Below are positions 1 to 6,200 of a DNA stretch of 12,796 bases, piece by piece (position 1 is the stretch's first letter; each line of letters begins with the position of its first letter). The stretch is from an uncultured Lachnoanaerobaculum sp. GTDB lineage: Bacteria > Bacillota > Clostridia > Lachnospirales > Lachnospiraceae. The stretch lies in contig CALISX010000275.1 in the NCBI GenBank assembly GCA_938041725.1, forward strand, positions 1 through 12,796. Direction: 5' to 3'. Position numbers and translations under genes: made by a program. The notes below the pieces were generated by a model, which was not told the DNA's origin, searched no databases, and saw nothing but the letters and a program-made list of their open reading frames with translations.

Positions 1-165
1 TACAATTTCCACATCAAGTTTATTGGGCGGAATTTTTGCAGGCATTACCCAGACTTCAGATAGATTATAATTAGCTAAAGCCGCCCTTGCAATCTCAACA
101 TGCGTGTTATGAATCGGATTAAAAGTACCGCCTAAAATGCCTATTTTTTTCATTTTATCACTCAT
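1..165 (-). CDS. nadD: Nicotinate-nucleotide adenylyltransferase, N-terminal part (cut by window edge)
   Basis: Only the first 55 codons are present; the gene continues off the left edge. The protein begins MSDKMKKIGILGG and then reads TFNPIHNTH, the nucleotidyltransferase GGTFxPxHxxH signature that binds ATP. It continues with a helix (EIARAAL) and a second strand (EVWVMPAKIPP), as in NadD, which adenylylates nicotinate mononucleotide in NAD synthesis in the cytoplasm. The last signature position is TH rather than the usual GH, a small deviation. I place the start at the ATG whose A is also the last base of the yhbY stop (TAATG overlap), suggesting translational coupling; a second ATG four codons later is possible. 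Position after obgE and yhbY matches the common Firmicutes order. Other nucleotidyltransferases such as coaD share the fold, but this gene order favours nadD. Confidence 0.9.
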   Translation of the reverse strand, partial: MSDKMKKIGILGGTFNPIHNTHVEIARAALANYNLSEVWVMPAKIPPNKLDVEIV

Positions 166-458
166 TATTTCTTAGGAAGCTCAATCTTCTTATTATCTTT
201 TGATTCCTTATAAAGAACTATTTTCTTTCCTATTACCTGAACAACCTGTGAATGAGTACGTTCAGCCAGAACCTCTGCAATTTCCCTAGGATCATCTAAG
301 CAGTTCTTAAGCACAGAAATTTTAATAAGCTCTCTTGTTTCAAGAACCTCCGCAATCGCTGTTGTAAATTCAGGTGTTATACTGGCTTTACCTACATTGA
401 ATACAGGATCTAACTTCATTGCAAGGCTTTTCAGGTATGCTCTCTGTTTACTGGTCAT
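165..458 (-). CDS. yhbY: YhbY family RNA-binding protein (CRM domain)
   Basis: A 97-residue protein beginning MTSKQRAYLKSLAMKL, the standard opening of YhbY proteins. These are single CRM-domain RNA-binding proteins that associate with pre-50S ribosomal particles. The basic first helix, the NVGKASITPEF loop (the GKxGxT-like RNA-contact loop) and the strand ELIKISVLKN are in the expected order. A longer reading from an ATG at 491 is open, but it would start almost inside the obgE stop and lacks a ribosome binding site. The chosen ATG has AGGAGA six bases upstream. The gene begins 16 bases after obgE and overlaps the nadD start by one base, so it belongs to the obgE-yhbY-nadD transcription unit. 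Confidence 0.93.
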   Translation of the reverse strand: MTSKQRAYLKSLAMKLDPVFNVGKASITPEFTTAIAEVLETRELIKISVLKNCLDDPREIAEVLAERTHSQVVQVIGKKIVLYKESKDNKKIELPKK

Positions 459-474
459 GTTGTCTCCTATTTTA

Positions 475-1761
475 TTATTTATAATAATCAAAACTTAAGT
501 CACCTAAGTTTACAAGGTCACCTTCCTCTATGCCAAGTTCTTCCAACCTATCAATAATGCCCTGATCACGAAGGAATTTCTGAAAGAACGCAAAGCCTTT
601 TTCATCATCAAGATTGGTGTAACCAAGCATCTTGTCAACTTTAGAACCCTTAACAAGATATTCTCCTTCTTTAACCTTAGTTATTTCAAGAGGATTCTCT
701 TCTATTACAAGATCAGAAGCATCAAATTCCTTATGGAAAACCACAGGACTTCTGTCCAGAGTCTTAAGTATATCATTCACAGCATACAAAAGCTCTTTTA
801 TGCCTTTTCCTGAAACCGCAGAAATAGGATAAATAGGGATGTTTTCATTATCGAAAGCTTCATGAAATTCCTTAAGCTTTTCCTTTGCCTCATCACCATA
901 AAACAAGTCCATCTTATTGGCTGCAATTATCTGAGGAGTTTTTAATAACTCAGGGTTATAGTTTCCAAGCTCTTTATTGATATTTTTTATATCTTCAATA
1001 GGATCTCTGCCCTCTGAGCCTGAGATATCAACCACATGAACTATAACTCTTGTTCTCTCTATATGTCTTAAGAACTGATGTCCAAGCCCTACTCCGTCAG
1101 CTGCTCCTTCTATAAGTCCCGGAATATCGGCAATTACAAAGCCTGTACCTCCGCCAAGGTCTACTACACCAAGATTTGGATGTAAGGTGGTAAAGTGATA
1201 GTTTGCAATCTTAGGCTTAGCATTGGTACAACGAGAAAGTATGGTTGACTTTCCAACGTTTGGATAACCCACAAGTCCGACATCCGCAATAAGCTTAAGC
1301 TCTAATATAAGAGTAAGCTCTATTCCCGGTTTTCCGGGTTGTGCATAGGTAGGCACCTGCATTGTAGGTGTGGCATAATTCATATTTCCTTTTCCGCCTC
1401 TGCCACCCTTGAGAATAACTTCCCTTTTGTTCTCACCTGACATATCCACTATAACTTTTCCGGATTCTGCCTCTTTTACCACAGTACCCTCAGGTACTTT
1501 TATGATTATATCCTCGCCGTCTTTTCCATGACAACGTTTTTTTCCGCCTTCATCGCCATCTTTGGCATAATATTTTCTTACAAATCTGAATTCATTGAGC
1601 GTATTTATATTTTTATCAACTTCAATGATAACATCTCCGCCGTCCCCACCGTCTCCACCGTCCGGTCCACCGGCTGCTACAAAGAGTTCACGTCTGAAAC
1701 TGACATGCCCATTACCGCCACTACCTGATTTTACATATATTTTTGCACTATCTGCAAACAT
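475..1761 (-). CDS. obgE: Obg family GTPase (ribosome assembly / stress)
   Basis: A 428-residue protein with full Obg architecture. Residues 1-158 form the glycine-rich Obg fold (SGSGGNGHVSFRRE and repeated GG-D turns). Residues about 160-330 are the G domain: P-loop GYPNVGKS at 165-172, switch I TTLHPN at 191-196, DIPG at 212-215, NKMD at 282-285, and an SA motif in the ISAVSGKG segment. The last ~80 residues form the C-terminal OCT domain typical of Gram-positive Obg. Obg GTPases act in 50S subunit maturation and respond to (p)ppGpp. The ATG at 1761 is preceded by AAGGAAA. A hairpin terminator lies between rpmA and this start and I see no separate promoter in the 20 bases left, so expression probably depends on read-through. 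Full length, no damage seen. Confidence 0.97.
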   Translation of the reverse strand: MFADSAKIYVKSGSGGNGHVSFRRELFVAAGGPDGGDGGDGGDVIIEVDKNINTLNEFRFVRKYYAKDGDEGGKKRCHGKDGEDIIIKVPEGTVVKEAESGKVIVDMSGENKREVILKGGRGGKGNMNYATPTMQVPTYAQPGKPGIELTLILELKLIADVGLVGYPNVGKSTILSRCTNAKPKIANYHFTTLHPNLGVVDLGGGTGFVIADIPGLIEGAADGVGLGHQFLRHIERTRVIVHVVDISGSEGRDPIEDIKNINKELGNYNPELLKTPQIIAANKMDLFYGDEAKEKLKEFHEAFDNENIPIYPISAVSGKGIKELLYAVNDILKTLDRSPVVFHKEFDASDLVIEENPLEITKVKEGEYLVKGSKVDKMLGYTNLDDEKGFAFFQKFLRDQGIIDRLEELGIEEGDLVNLGDLSFDYYK

Positions 1762-1779
1762 TTTTCATTTCCTTTTTAT

Positions 1780-1819
1780 AAAAAATGCTCCAAATCTATG
1801 CTACACAAAGATTTGGAGC
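1780..1819 (-). terminator. Intrinsic terminator between rpmA and obgE
   Basis: On the minus strand an 11-base stem (GCTCCAAATCT paired with AGATTTGGAGC, perfect) closes an 11-base loop and is followed by ATTTTTT. It lies 13 bases after the rpmA stop and 18 bases before the obgE start. It probably ends much of the rplU-prp-rpmA transcript and lets a fraction continue into obgE. Confidence 0.85.
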
Positions 1820-1832
1820 TAATTACCAGTTA

Positions 1833-2123
1833 TTATTCCGCTACAGCTACAGGATAAACAGAAACCTGCTTTCTGTCTCTGCCTAATCTCTCAAATTTAA
1901 CTTTTCCATCAACTGTTGCAAATAATGTGTCATCTTTACCGATTCCTACATTTGTTCCAGGATGGATATGAGTTCCACGCTGTCTATAAAGAATATTTCC
2001 AGCTAATACGAACTGACCATCTGCTCTTTTAGCACCAAGTCTTTTGGACTCAGAATCTCTGCCGTTCTTTGTAGAACCAACACCCTTCTTATGAGCAAAA
2101 AACTGAAGGTTCAATCTTAACAT
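1833..2123 (-). CDS. rpmA: 50S ribosomal protein L27, with cleavable leader
   Basis: A 96-residue L27. It starts [10 protein letters not shown] and then [21 protein letters not shown], the strongly conserved L27 N-terminus that reaches toward the peptidyl-transferase centre. The extra leader ending in LQFF is characteristic of Firmicutes and some relatives. In Staphylococcus aureus it is removed by the protease Prp, giving mature L27 that begins at the alanine of AHKKG. Here the protease gene sits immediately upstream, only four bases away. The AGGAGGTG ribosome binding site overlaps the end of prp. The rest of the protein ([28 protein letters not shown]) is the normal L27 barrel. The sequence is complete, and a terminator follows the stop. 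Confidence 0.98.
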   Translation of the reverse strand: MLRLNLQFFAHKKGVGSTKNGRDSESKRLGAKRADGQFVLAGNILYRQRGTHIHPGTNVGIGKDDTLFATVDGKVKFERLGRDRKQVSVYPVAVAE

Positions 2124-2127
2124 CGCA

Positions 2128-2457
2128 TTACACCTCCTGCCTTAGTATAGTAATGAACTTTTTACCGTATTCATGTGATATTCCATCAAGACCTAACATC
2201 AGAGATTTCATAAGTAAATCAGCTTTTTCACTTAATTTACTCTTAAATTCAGCCTTAAGATAACCCTTAGCAGCGTTATCTACAGCATCAAATTTATCTC
2301 CGCACAATGCCTCAATAGAGTTCAGCGTATTCAGAGCTAATATAGAAACCGCAGCACACACTATATCATTGCCGTAATCCGCAAATAAAGCATGTCCTGA
2401 AAATTCAATGCTCTTATAATCGCCGTTTTTGTCTACAGACACAACAACCTTAATCAT
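2128..2457 (-). CDS. prp: Ribosomal-processing cysteine protease Prp
   Basis: A 109-residue protein of the Prp (YsxB-like) family, which trims the N-terminal leader of L27. The two catalytic residues known from Staphylococcus aureus Prp are visible at the same numbers: His22 in the SGHA motif and Cys34 in DIVCAAVS, with the conserved Asp31 just before it. The order rplU-prp-rpmA is the classic arrangement. The ATG lies two bases after the rplU stop, so translation is probably coupled. A matching substrate is encoded next door (leader LNLQFF before AHKKG), which supports a working processing pair. Length is normal for the family. The call rests on family motifs and context; activity is inferred. 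Confidence 0.95.
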   Translation of the reverse strand: MIKVVVSVDKNGDYKSIEFSGHALFADYGNDIVCAAVSILALNTLNSIEALCGDKFDAVDNAAKGYLKAEFKSKLSEKADLLMKSLMLGLDGISHEYGKKFITILRQEV

Positions 2458-2459
2458 AA

Positions 2460-2768
2460 TTAAGCGTTGATTTTTTCAATCTTAAGCTTTGTATATAACT
2501 GTCTATGTCCGTTTTTCTTGTGGTATCCACTCTTGCGTTTATACTTGTAGACAACAATCTTAGGTCCCTTGCCTTCTTTTTCAACTGTAGCTGTTACAGT
2601 AGCACCGGCTACTACAGGGTTTCCAAGAACAAACTTGTCACCACCGATTGCAAGAACCTGATCAAAGGTATAAGACTCTCCGGCTGCTACACCAAGCTTT
2701 TCAACCTGAATAACATCACCTTCAGCTACCTTATACTGCTTACCACCTGTTGCAATAATTGCGTACAT
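2460..2768 (-). CDS. rplU: 50S ribosomal protein L21
   Basis: A 102-residue L21 beginning [25 protein letters not shown], the typical L21 opening, and ending in the basic segment [25 protein letters not shown] that contacts 23S rRNA. The reading frame is open a further 57 codons upstream, but that stretch covers the promoter and leader. The chosen ATG has AGGAGG six bases upstream (TAGGAGGAGCCATATG) and gives the normal family length. It is the first gene of the rplU-prp-rpmA unit, transcribed from the promoter at 2853-2881. Confidence 0.98.
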   Translation of the reverse strand: MYAIIATGGKQYKVAEGDVIQVEKLGVAAGESYTFDQVLAIGGDKFVLGNPVVAGATVTATVEKEGKGPKIVVYKYKRKSGYHKKNGHRQLYTKLKIEKINA

Positions 2769-2846
2769 ATGGCTCCTCCTATTATAATTCTCGCCTGCCT
2801 GGGTGTCATCCGTTTGGACAAACTTATACCCATACAGTGCGGCACA
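2769..2846 (-). promoter_or_regulatory. rplU 5' leader, candidate L21 autoregulatory leader
   Basis: About 78 bases lie between the predicted transcription start and the rplU ATG, more than a ribosome binding site needs. Firmicutes rplU mRNAs often carry an L21-binding leader structure. Here I can see only short pairing possibilities, such as GTTT with AAAC around a four-base loop near 2815-2826, so the assignment rests mainly on position. A covariance search would decide it. Confidence 0.4.
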
Positions 2847-2852
2847 AAATAT

Positions 2853-2881
2853 AGTGTAGCATGTGTTTGAAAAGATGTCAA
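2853..2881 (-). promoter_or_regulatory. Sigma-A type promoter of rplU-prp-rpmA
   Basis: On the minus strand a perfect -35 box TTGACA (2876-2881) is separated by exactly 17 bases from the -10 box TACACT (2853-2858). It lies between the oxidoreductase stop and rplU and is one of the strongest promoter matches in the window, as expected for ribosomal protein genes. Confidence 0.9.
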
Positions 2882-2948
2882 CTGTTTTTTTAGACTTGCC
2901 CGCGAAGCTTTCGATGGCGGAAGGGTTAAATTTCCCCATAATTATATC

Positions 2949-4148
2949 CTATCTTCTATTTATCCAGGCTCCATTTGTAAAATCAGGTATGGCAACAGGT
3001 ACTCCGCCCATATTTATTGACTGTTCTGCAAGCACTGATATACTCATCCAGGCAGCCATATCATATACATCTATATTAGGTTCTTTTTTATTTAATACAC
3101 AATCAATAAAATCTGAAAATACTAAATAATCCATACCATCATGACCTTTTTTTACGCCATTTTCAAGGTATTCTTTCCAAAGTGGATGCTCATATTTTTT
3201 GCGATACTCCTCAACATTGTTCCAATGCTTGCTCCACTCAAAATGATCGTTCTCCGTATACTCATTATCCAAAAAAATAGAATGATTATCTTCCGTGTAT
3301 ATGCCTTTTGTGCCATGAATTGTGTACCCTCTTGAATAGTAACGTGGTAAAGTAGTATCAAGGCTTAGAAGAATAGTTTCACCGTTTGCACATTTTATTA
3401 TTGTATTTACAATATCAGCCTGATTGAAGGTTGTATTCATTAGTTCTTCATCATCACTCTTTTTTTCTTTAATATACTCATTAAGTCCAAATGAACCTGA
3501 AGCAACAGACGTAAGGCTTAACATACGATTTCCCTTATTAATATTTAGCAGTTTTGCTATCGGTCCCAATTCATGGGTAGGGTAGTTCTCTGTATTTCTA
3601 TGTATGTAGTTATTTAGCCTATAGTGGCGATTTTCTTTGCCAAAAGCAATTTCACCTCTTAGATCGTGTTTGTAACCGCCCTCGCAATGAACTATCCTTC
3701 CAAGAAGACCAAGTTCTTTCATATGGCTTACAAGCATTTCATCCCTGCCGTATACACAGTTTTCAAGTAACATTACAGGAACCTTTGTCTCCTCATAGGC
3801 CTCAACTATTTTCCAGCATTCTCTAAGTGAATAAGCACCACCTACCTCGCAACCTACAGCCTTACCCTTATACATTGCTTCTATACATATATCTATATGT
3901 TTATCCCAGGAAGTACAGAGAATTATGGCATCCACATCTTCCATTTCAAGGATATCTTTATAATTTGTTGTTATTTTAGGACGGGCAAATCCTGCTTTTT
4001 CAATAACATCAGCACATTCCTTGCACCTGTCTTCATACTTATCACAAACAGCTGTAAACTCTGCCAAAGGATGTTCAAGATACGCTGTTTCAAGAAGTCC
4101 TTTACCTCTGCTTCCCAGACCAATCATTGCCAATCTTAATTTGTTCAT
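2949..4148 (-). CDS. Gfo/Idh/MocA family oxidoreductase, GH109-like
   Basis: A 399-residue protein. Residues 1-125 form a Rossmann domain: MIGLGSRG nucleotide-binding loop at 8-15, CTSWDKH at 78-84, and CEVGG at 100-104 in place of the usual EKP. The C-terminal half carries the motifs ENCVYGR (129-135), EGGYKHDLR (156-164) and NYPTHELGP (188-196). These resemble the GH109 group, NAD-dependent alpha-N-acetylgalactosaminidases that use a transient redox mechanism. Unlike the secreted GH109 enzymes it has no signal peptide, so a cytoplasmic sugar-modifying or dehydrogenase role is likely. The ATG has AGGAGA upstream. The gene stands alone between a lactate dehydrogenase gene and the ribosomal cluster; no sugar transporter is nearby. 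The family is clear but the substrate is unknown. Confidence 0.85.
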   Translation of the reverse strand: MNKLRLAMIGLGSRGKGLLETAYLEHPLAEFTAVCDKYEDRCKECADVIEKAGFARPKITTNYKDILEMEDVDAIILCTSWDKHIDICIEAMYKGKAVGCEVGGAYSLRECWKIVEAYEETKVPVMLLENCVYGRDEMLVSHMKELGLLGRIVHCEGGYKHDLRGEIAFGKENRHYRLNNYIHRNTENYPTHELGPIAKLLNINKGNRMLSLTSVASGSFGLNEYIKEKKSDDEELMNTTFNQADIVNTIIKCANGETILLSLDTTLPRYYSRGYTIHGTKGIYTEDNHSIFLDNEYTENDHFEWSKHWNNVEEYRKKYEHPLWKEYLENGVKKGHDGMDYLVFSDFIDCVLNKKEPNIDVYDMAAWMSISVLAEQSINMGGVPVAIPDFTNGAWINRR

Positions 4149-4167
4149 CTCACTTCTCCTATTCTGT

Positions 4168-4196
4168 ATTATATATTAGCTTTTAACCTCAGATAA
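4168..4196 (-). promoter_or_regulatory. Weak candidate promoter of the oxidoreductase
   Basis: On the minus strand a perfect TATAAT (4168-4173) lies 19 bases upstream of the ATG. At 17-base spacing the -35 position reads TTATCT, only three of six. The leader would be very short. It is offered because no better promoter is visible upstream. Confidence 0.3.
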
Positions 4197-4252
4197 TGCA
4201 ATTTCTTCAATAGCATCTTTCAAAAAATTGCAAATTACGAATATTTTTGTAA

Positions 4253-4314
4253 GGATTGCGAGAGGTGAAGCCGAAGCAATCCCGTATCATTGGATGTCAA
4301 ATACTTTTGACACC
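4253..4314. repeat. Pair of intergenic inverted repeats
   Basis: Two adjacent palindromes: GGATTGC with GCAATCC (4253-4282, 16 bases between the arms), and TGTCAAA with TTTGACA (4295-4312, four bases between), the second extendable by two G-C pairs after one mismatch. Neither is followed by a T-run, so they are poor terminators. They look like a small dispersed intergenic element, but no second copy is present in this window. The rest of the 323 bases between the oxidoreductase and the lactate dehydrogenase tail is AT-rich, with only the terminator at 4402-4440. Confidence 0.5.
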
Positions 4315-4401
4315 CACATCATTTATACTTTGATATAAAAACTAAAATAATTCTATCATAAAATATTAGTTATTTCATCATTATTTGAGACTATTTAACT
4401 A

Positions 4402-4440
4402 TAAAAAGACCATCTGAGAGATATTTCCCCCAGACAGTCT
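4402..4440 (-). terminator. Intrinsic terminator of the lactate dehydrogenase gene
   Basis: On the minus strand AGACTGTCTG pairs with CAGATGGTCT over ten positions, two of them G-U, across a 14-base loop. TTTTTAT follows. It lies 31 bases after the stop codon of the fused frame, as expected for the end of the original ldh gene. Confidence 0.75.
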
Positions 4441-4471
4441 TAGATTAGCAATAAACAACATTAATAAAATC

Positions 4472-4624
4472 TTAGATATCCAACTCTTCAATAATTCCCT
4501 TAAGTATACCTGCTGATTCCCTAAGCCTCTTAAGTTCATCTTCATCAAGTTTAATAGGCACCTGATTTTCTATTCCGTCACTTCCTACTATGCAAGGCAT
4601 ACTGAGAACTACACCGTCTATTCC
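4472..4624 (-). pseudogene. ldh: L-lactate dehydrogenase, C-terminal fragment (last 50 codons)
   Basis: The last 50 residues of the fused frame read GIDGVVLSMPCIVGSDGIEN, then QVPIKLDEDELKRLRESAG and a final ILKGIIEELDI. This is the C-terminal strand and helix of bacterial L-lactate dehydrogenase (malate dehydrogenases share the pattern): a VxLSxPxIVGxxGIE turn, then a DExELxxLxxSAxxLK helix. The codons are AT-rich like the left part of the window, and a proper terminator follows. The remaining ~265 codons, including the NAD-binding and catalytic regions, are absent because unrelated sequence begins at about 4625. The fragment belongs with the left-hand genes. Confidence 0.85.
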
Positions 4625-5248
4625 CTCGTCCTGGATCATGCCCTCGGGACTCATAAGGGTCATGGGCCCATTGCTTTCCTCAACAGCAAAGCCCTGGGAT
4701 TCTACTACCTGCTGCCACCGGGCAACGGTGAGGGGCTCCACCCCCACATGGATGATGCGGCTAAGCTGGGCTCTCATGGCGGTCTGCTTTTGCGGATCCT
4801 CTTCATAGAGGCACACATCCTGGGTCAAAAGCAGGCCTCCCGGTTTTAAAACCCGAAAGTATTCTGAAAGGGCCCGGTTTTTCTGCCTTCCCACCAGCAT
4901 GGTGAGCATGGCTTCATTTATAATAATATCAAAGGATGCATCCGGGAAGGGGAGAGCAAAGGCGCTTCCCTTTACCACCTTCAGTCTTTCCTCCAGATGG
5001 TTTTTGGAGATATTTTTTTTGGCCTTTTCTAAAGCTTCTGTATCCAGATCCAGTCCCACAATATGGCATTCGTATTTTTTTCCCATTTCCACCATGGTAG
5101 TACCCATGTTGCAGGCTACCTCCAGAATTTTGGTATCTGGGGTGATGGTGGCTTTGGACAAAAGCCACTGGGTGGCTGCTACGCCTCCCGGGCGCAGTCT
5201 TTTCTTTCCTAATCTTGCTAAAAAGGTATGTCCGGCTTCCTGGGGCAT
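4472..5248 (-). CDS. Chimeric frame: SAM-dependent methyltransferase joined to lactate dehydrogenase tail
   Basis: 258 residues in one open frame. Residues 1 to about 207 are a class I SAM-dependent methyltransferase: motif I ILEVACNMGTT at 41-51, the acidic end of strand 2 at GLDLD (65-69), GSAFALPFPDASFD at 94-107 and the post-motif RVLKPGGLLLTQD at 132-144. The order is typical of small-molecule methyltransferases; the substrate is unknown. Residues 209-258 are instead the end of an L-lactate dehydrogenase. The true methyltransferase C-terminus is therefore missing. The ATG at 5248 has GGAGGG upstream. An in-frame extension to 5443 was rejected because it would cover a regulatory site and promoter. 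Codon use changes at the join. Activity of the fused product is doubtful, and the frame may not exist in any one organism. Confidence 0.8.
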   Translation of the reverse strand: MPQEAGHTFLARLGKKRLRPGGVAATQWLLSKATITPDTKILEVACNMGTTMVEMGKKYECHIVGLDLDTEALEKAKKNISKNHLEERLKVVKGSAFALPFPDASFDIIINEAMLTMLVGRQKNRALSEYFRVLKPGGLLLTQDVCLYEEDPQKQTAMRAQLSRIIHVGVEPLTVARWQQVVESQGFAVEESNGPMTLMSPEGMIQDEGIDGVVLSMPCIVGSDGIENQVPIKLDEDELKRLRESAGILKGIIEELDI

Positions 5249-5297
5249 ATGAATCCCTCCTTTCCAATACAAAGCATATTTGCTATAATAAACTTCC

Positions 5298-5353
5298 TGC
5301 CGGGAGCCCGGCACCATTATCAATATAAGCCGGGGTGTTATGCTGCTGTGCAG
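5298..5353. repeat. Dispersed repeat, copy 1 (short)
   Basis: A perfect hairpin TGCCGGG-AG-CCCGGCA (5298-5313) is followed by CCATTATCAATATAAG and a degenerate GCTGCTGTGCAG. The same order (hairpin, CACCATA-ATATAAG, GCTGC..GCAG) occurs at 9279 and 12690, where the repeat runs much longer. Here it lies inside the predicted 5' leader of the methyltransferase mRNA. Confidence 0.6.
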
Positions 5354-5368
5354 TGTCCTCCATAAATG

Positions 5369-5384
5369 GTTAGGGACTCCTAAC
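5369..5384. repeat. 6-4-6 palindrome at the start of the methyltransferase leader
   Basis: GTTAGG-GACT-CCTAAC is a perfect palindrome with the same arm and spacer lengths as the proposed operators but a different sequence. It lies about 3 to 18 bases after the predicted transcription start (5387) of the methyltransferase. It could be a second protein-binding site or a 5' end hairpin in the RNA. Confidence 0.45.
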
Positions 5385-5393
5385 ACAAGAGGC

Positions 5394-5436
5394 AGTATAT
5401 ATCCTAAGAGAGAATATTTCCATTGCCTAAGCAATG
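5394..5436 (-). promoter_or_regulatory. Class II activator-dependent promoter of the methyltransferase gene
   Basis: The palindrome CATTGC-CTAA-GCAATG (5421-5436) is centred at 5428.5. On the minus strand a TATACT -10 box occupies 5394-5399, predicting a start near 5387, so the palindrome is centred at -41.5 and replaces the -35 box. This is the classic class II layout of Crp/Fnr activators. The same site lies 28 to 43 bases ahead of the divergent regulator gene, so autoregulation is also possible. Confidence 0.65.
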
Positions 5437-5463
5437 TAATCAATAAAAATCATGGAGAAAAGA

Positions 5464-6147
5464 ATGGAAAAGGAGATTTCACAGTATCATCTGAATGAAC
5501 TGCAGATCTTTCAGAAGATGGACAATGAAAAAATTCCCATGGCGCTTCAGTGTATGGGTGCCCGGGTTGTACAGGTGGAAAAGGACACCTATTTGCAGCA
5601 TATTGGCGACAAGGTCATTTATCTTGGGGTGATTTTGCAGGGCAGTGCCTACCAGTTCAATTATACGGCCTCGGAGGAGCGAAATATTCATACCCATCTG
5701 GAGCGGGGGAATCTGATTGGAAGCACTGCAGTGTTTGCCCAAAACGGTATTGCCAGGGATGATATTATGACCACCACCACCTGCATGATTCTGCAGATCA
5801 ATCCGGAGCAGTTTAAGCCGGAGCGGGCCATTTCCTGTCCCCACCGTTATCGGATTATGCAAAACCTATTGTATATGGTGGCCAATGAAAATGTGCTGCT
5901 GCAGGAAAAGATCAATCTCATGTCCCATGAAACCCTGCGGGGGAAAATTTACAGCTATTTGTATACCCAGTATAAAATCAATAAGACCAGGGAATTTACC
6001 ATCCCCTTTATTCACCGTTTTGATTTTGCAGATTATCTGGGAGCCAATGTTACCGCTTTATCCAGAGAACTGGGAAGGATGCGGGATGAGGGGATTTTAT
6101 CCTTCCACAAAAATCAGTTTATCCTCCATAAGATTCCAGTGGAATAA
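5464..6147 (+). CDS. Crp/Fnr family transcriptional regulator
   Basis: A 227-residue protein of typical Crp/Fnr length. Residues about 10-120 form a cyclic-nucleotide-binding-type beta roll (YLGVILQGSAYQF at 53-65, HLERGNLIGSTAVF at 78-91), followed by a long dimerisation helix and a C-terminal winged helix (FADYLGANVTALSRELGRM at about 188-206). No N-terminal cysteine cluster is present (Cys only at 30, 107 and 125), so it is not an FNR-type iron-sulphur sensor; the effector is unknown. A GGAG six bases before the ATG at 5464 favours this start over the ATG at 5452, which has no site. Palindromes ATTGC-N4-GCAAT lie just before this gene and just after it, ahead of the cupin gene, making them its likely targets. 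Confidence 0.9.
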   Translation: MEKEISQYHLNELQIFQKMDNEKIPMALQCMGARVVQVEKDTYLQHIGDKVIYLGVILQGSAYQFNYTASEERNIHTHLERGNLIGSTAVFAQNGIARDDIMTTTTCMILQINPEQFKPERAISCPHRYRIMQNLLYMVANENVLLQEKINLMSHETLRGKIYSYLYTQYKINKTREFTIPFIHRFDFADYLGANVTALSRELGRMRDEGILSFHKNQFILHKIPVE

Positions 6148-6157
6148 AGTTTGAAAG

Positions 6158-6200
6158 TATTGCATGGGCAATATATCATTACAATGTAATCTTCTATAAT
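6158..6200 (+). promoter_or_regulatory. Class II activator-dependent promoter of the cupin gene
   Basis: The palindrome TATTGC-ATGG-GCAATA (6158-6173) is centred at 6165.5 and begins 11 bases after the regulator's stop. A perfect TATAAT at 6195-6200 predicts a start near 6207, again giving a centre at -41.5. The -35 position reads TATATC, so activator dependence is likely. A separate dyad ATTACA-A-TGTAAT (6178-6190) fills the gap between operator and -10. Confidence 0.7.

Noticed and set aside
2769-2939. Extension of the rplU frame by 57 codons
   Set aside because: It runs through the strong TTGACA/TACACT promoter, and L21 proteins start at MYAII with an AGGAGG site here.
5249-5443. N-terminal extension of the methyltransferase frame to an ATG at 5443
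   Set aside because: It lacks a ribosome binding site, covers the palindrome, the -10 box and a repeat, and is not typical of methyltransferases. The ATG at 5248 has GGAGGG upstream.
5479-5862. Minus-strand open frame opposite the Crp/Fnr gene
   Set aside because: It is the shadow of a well-supported regulator gene, lacks a recognisable motif and has no clear ribosome binding site.
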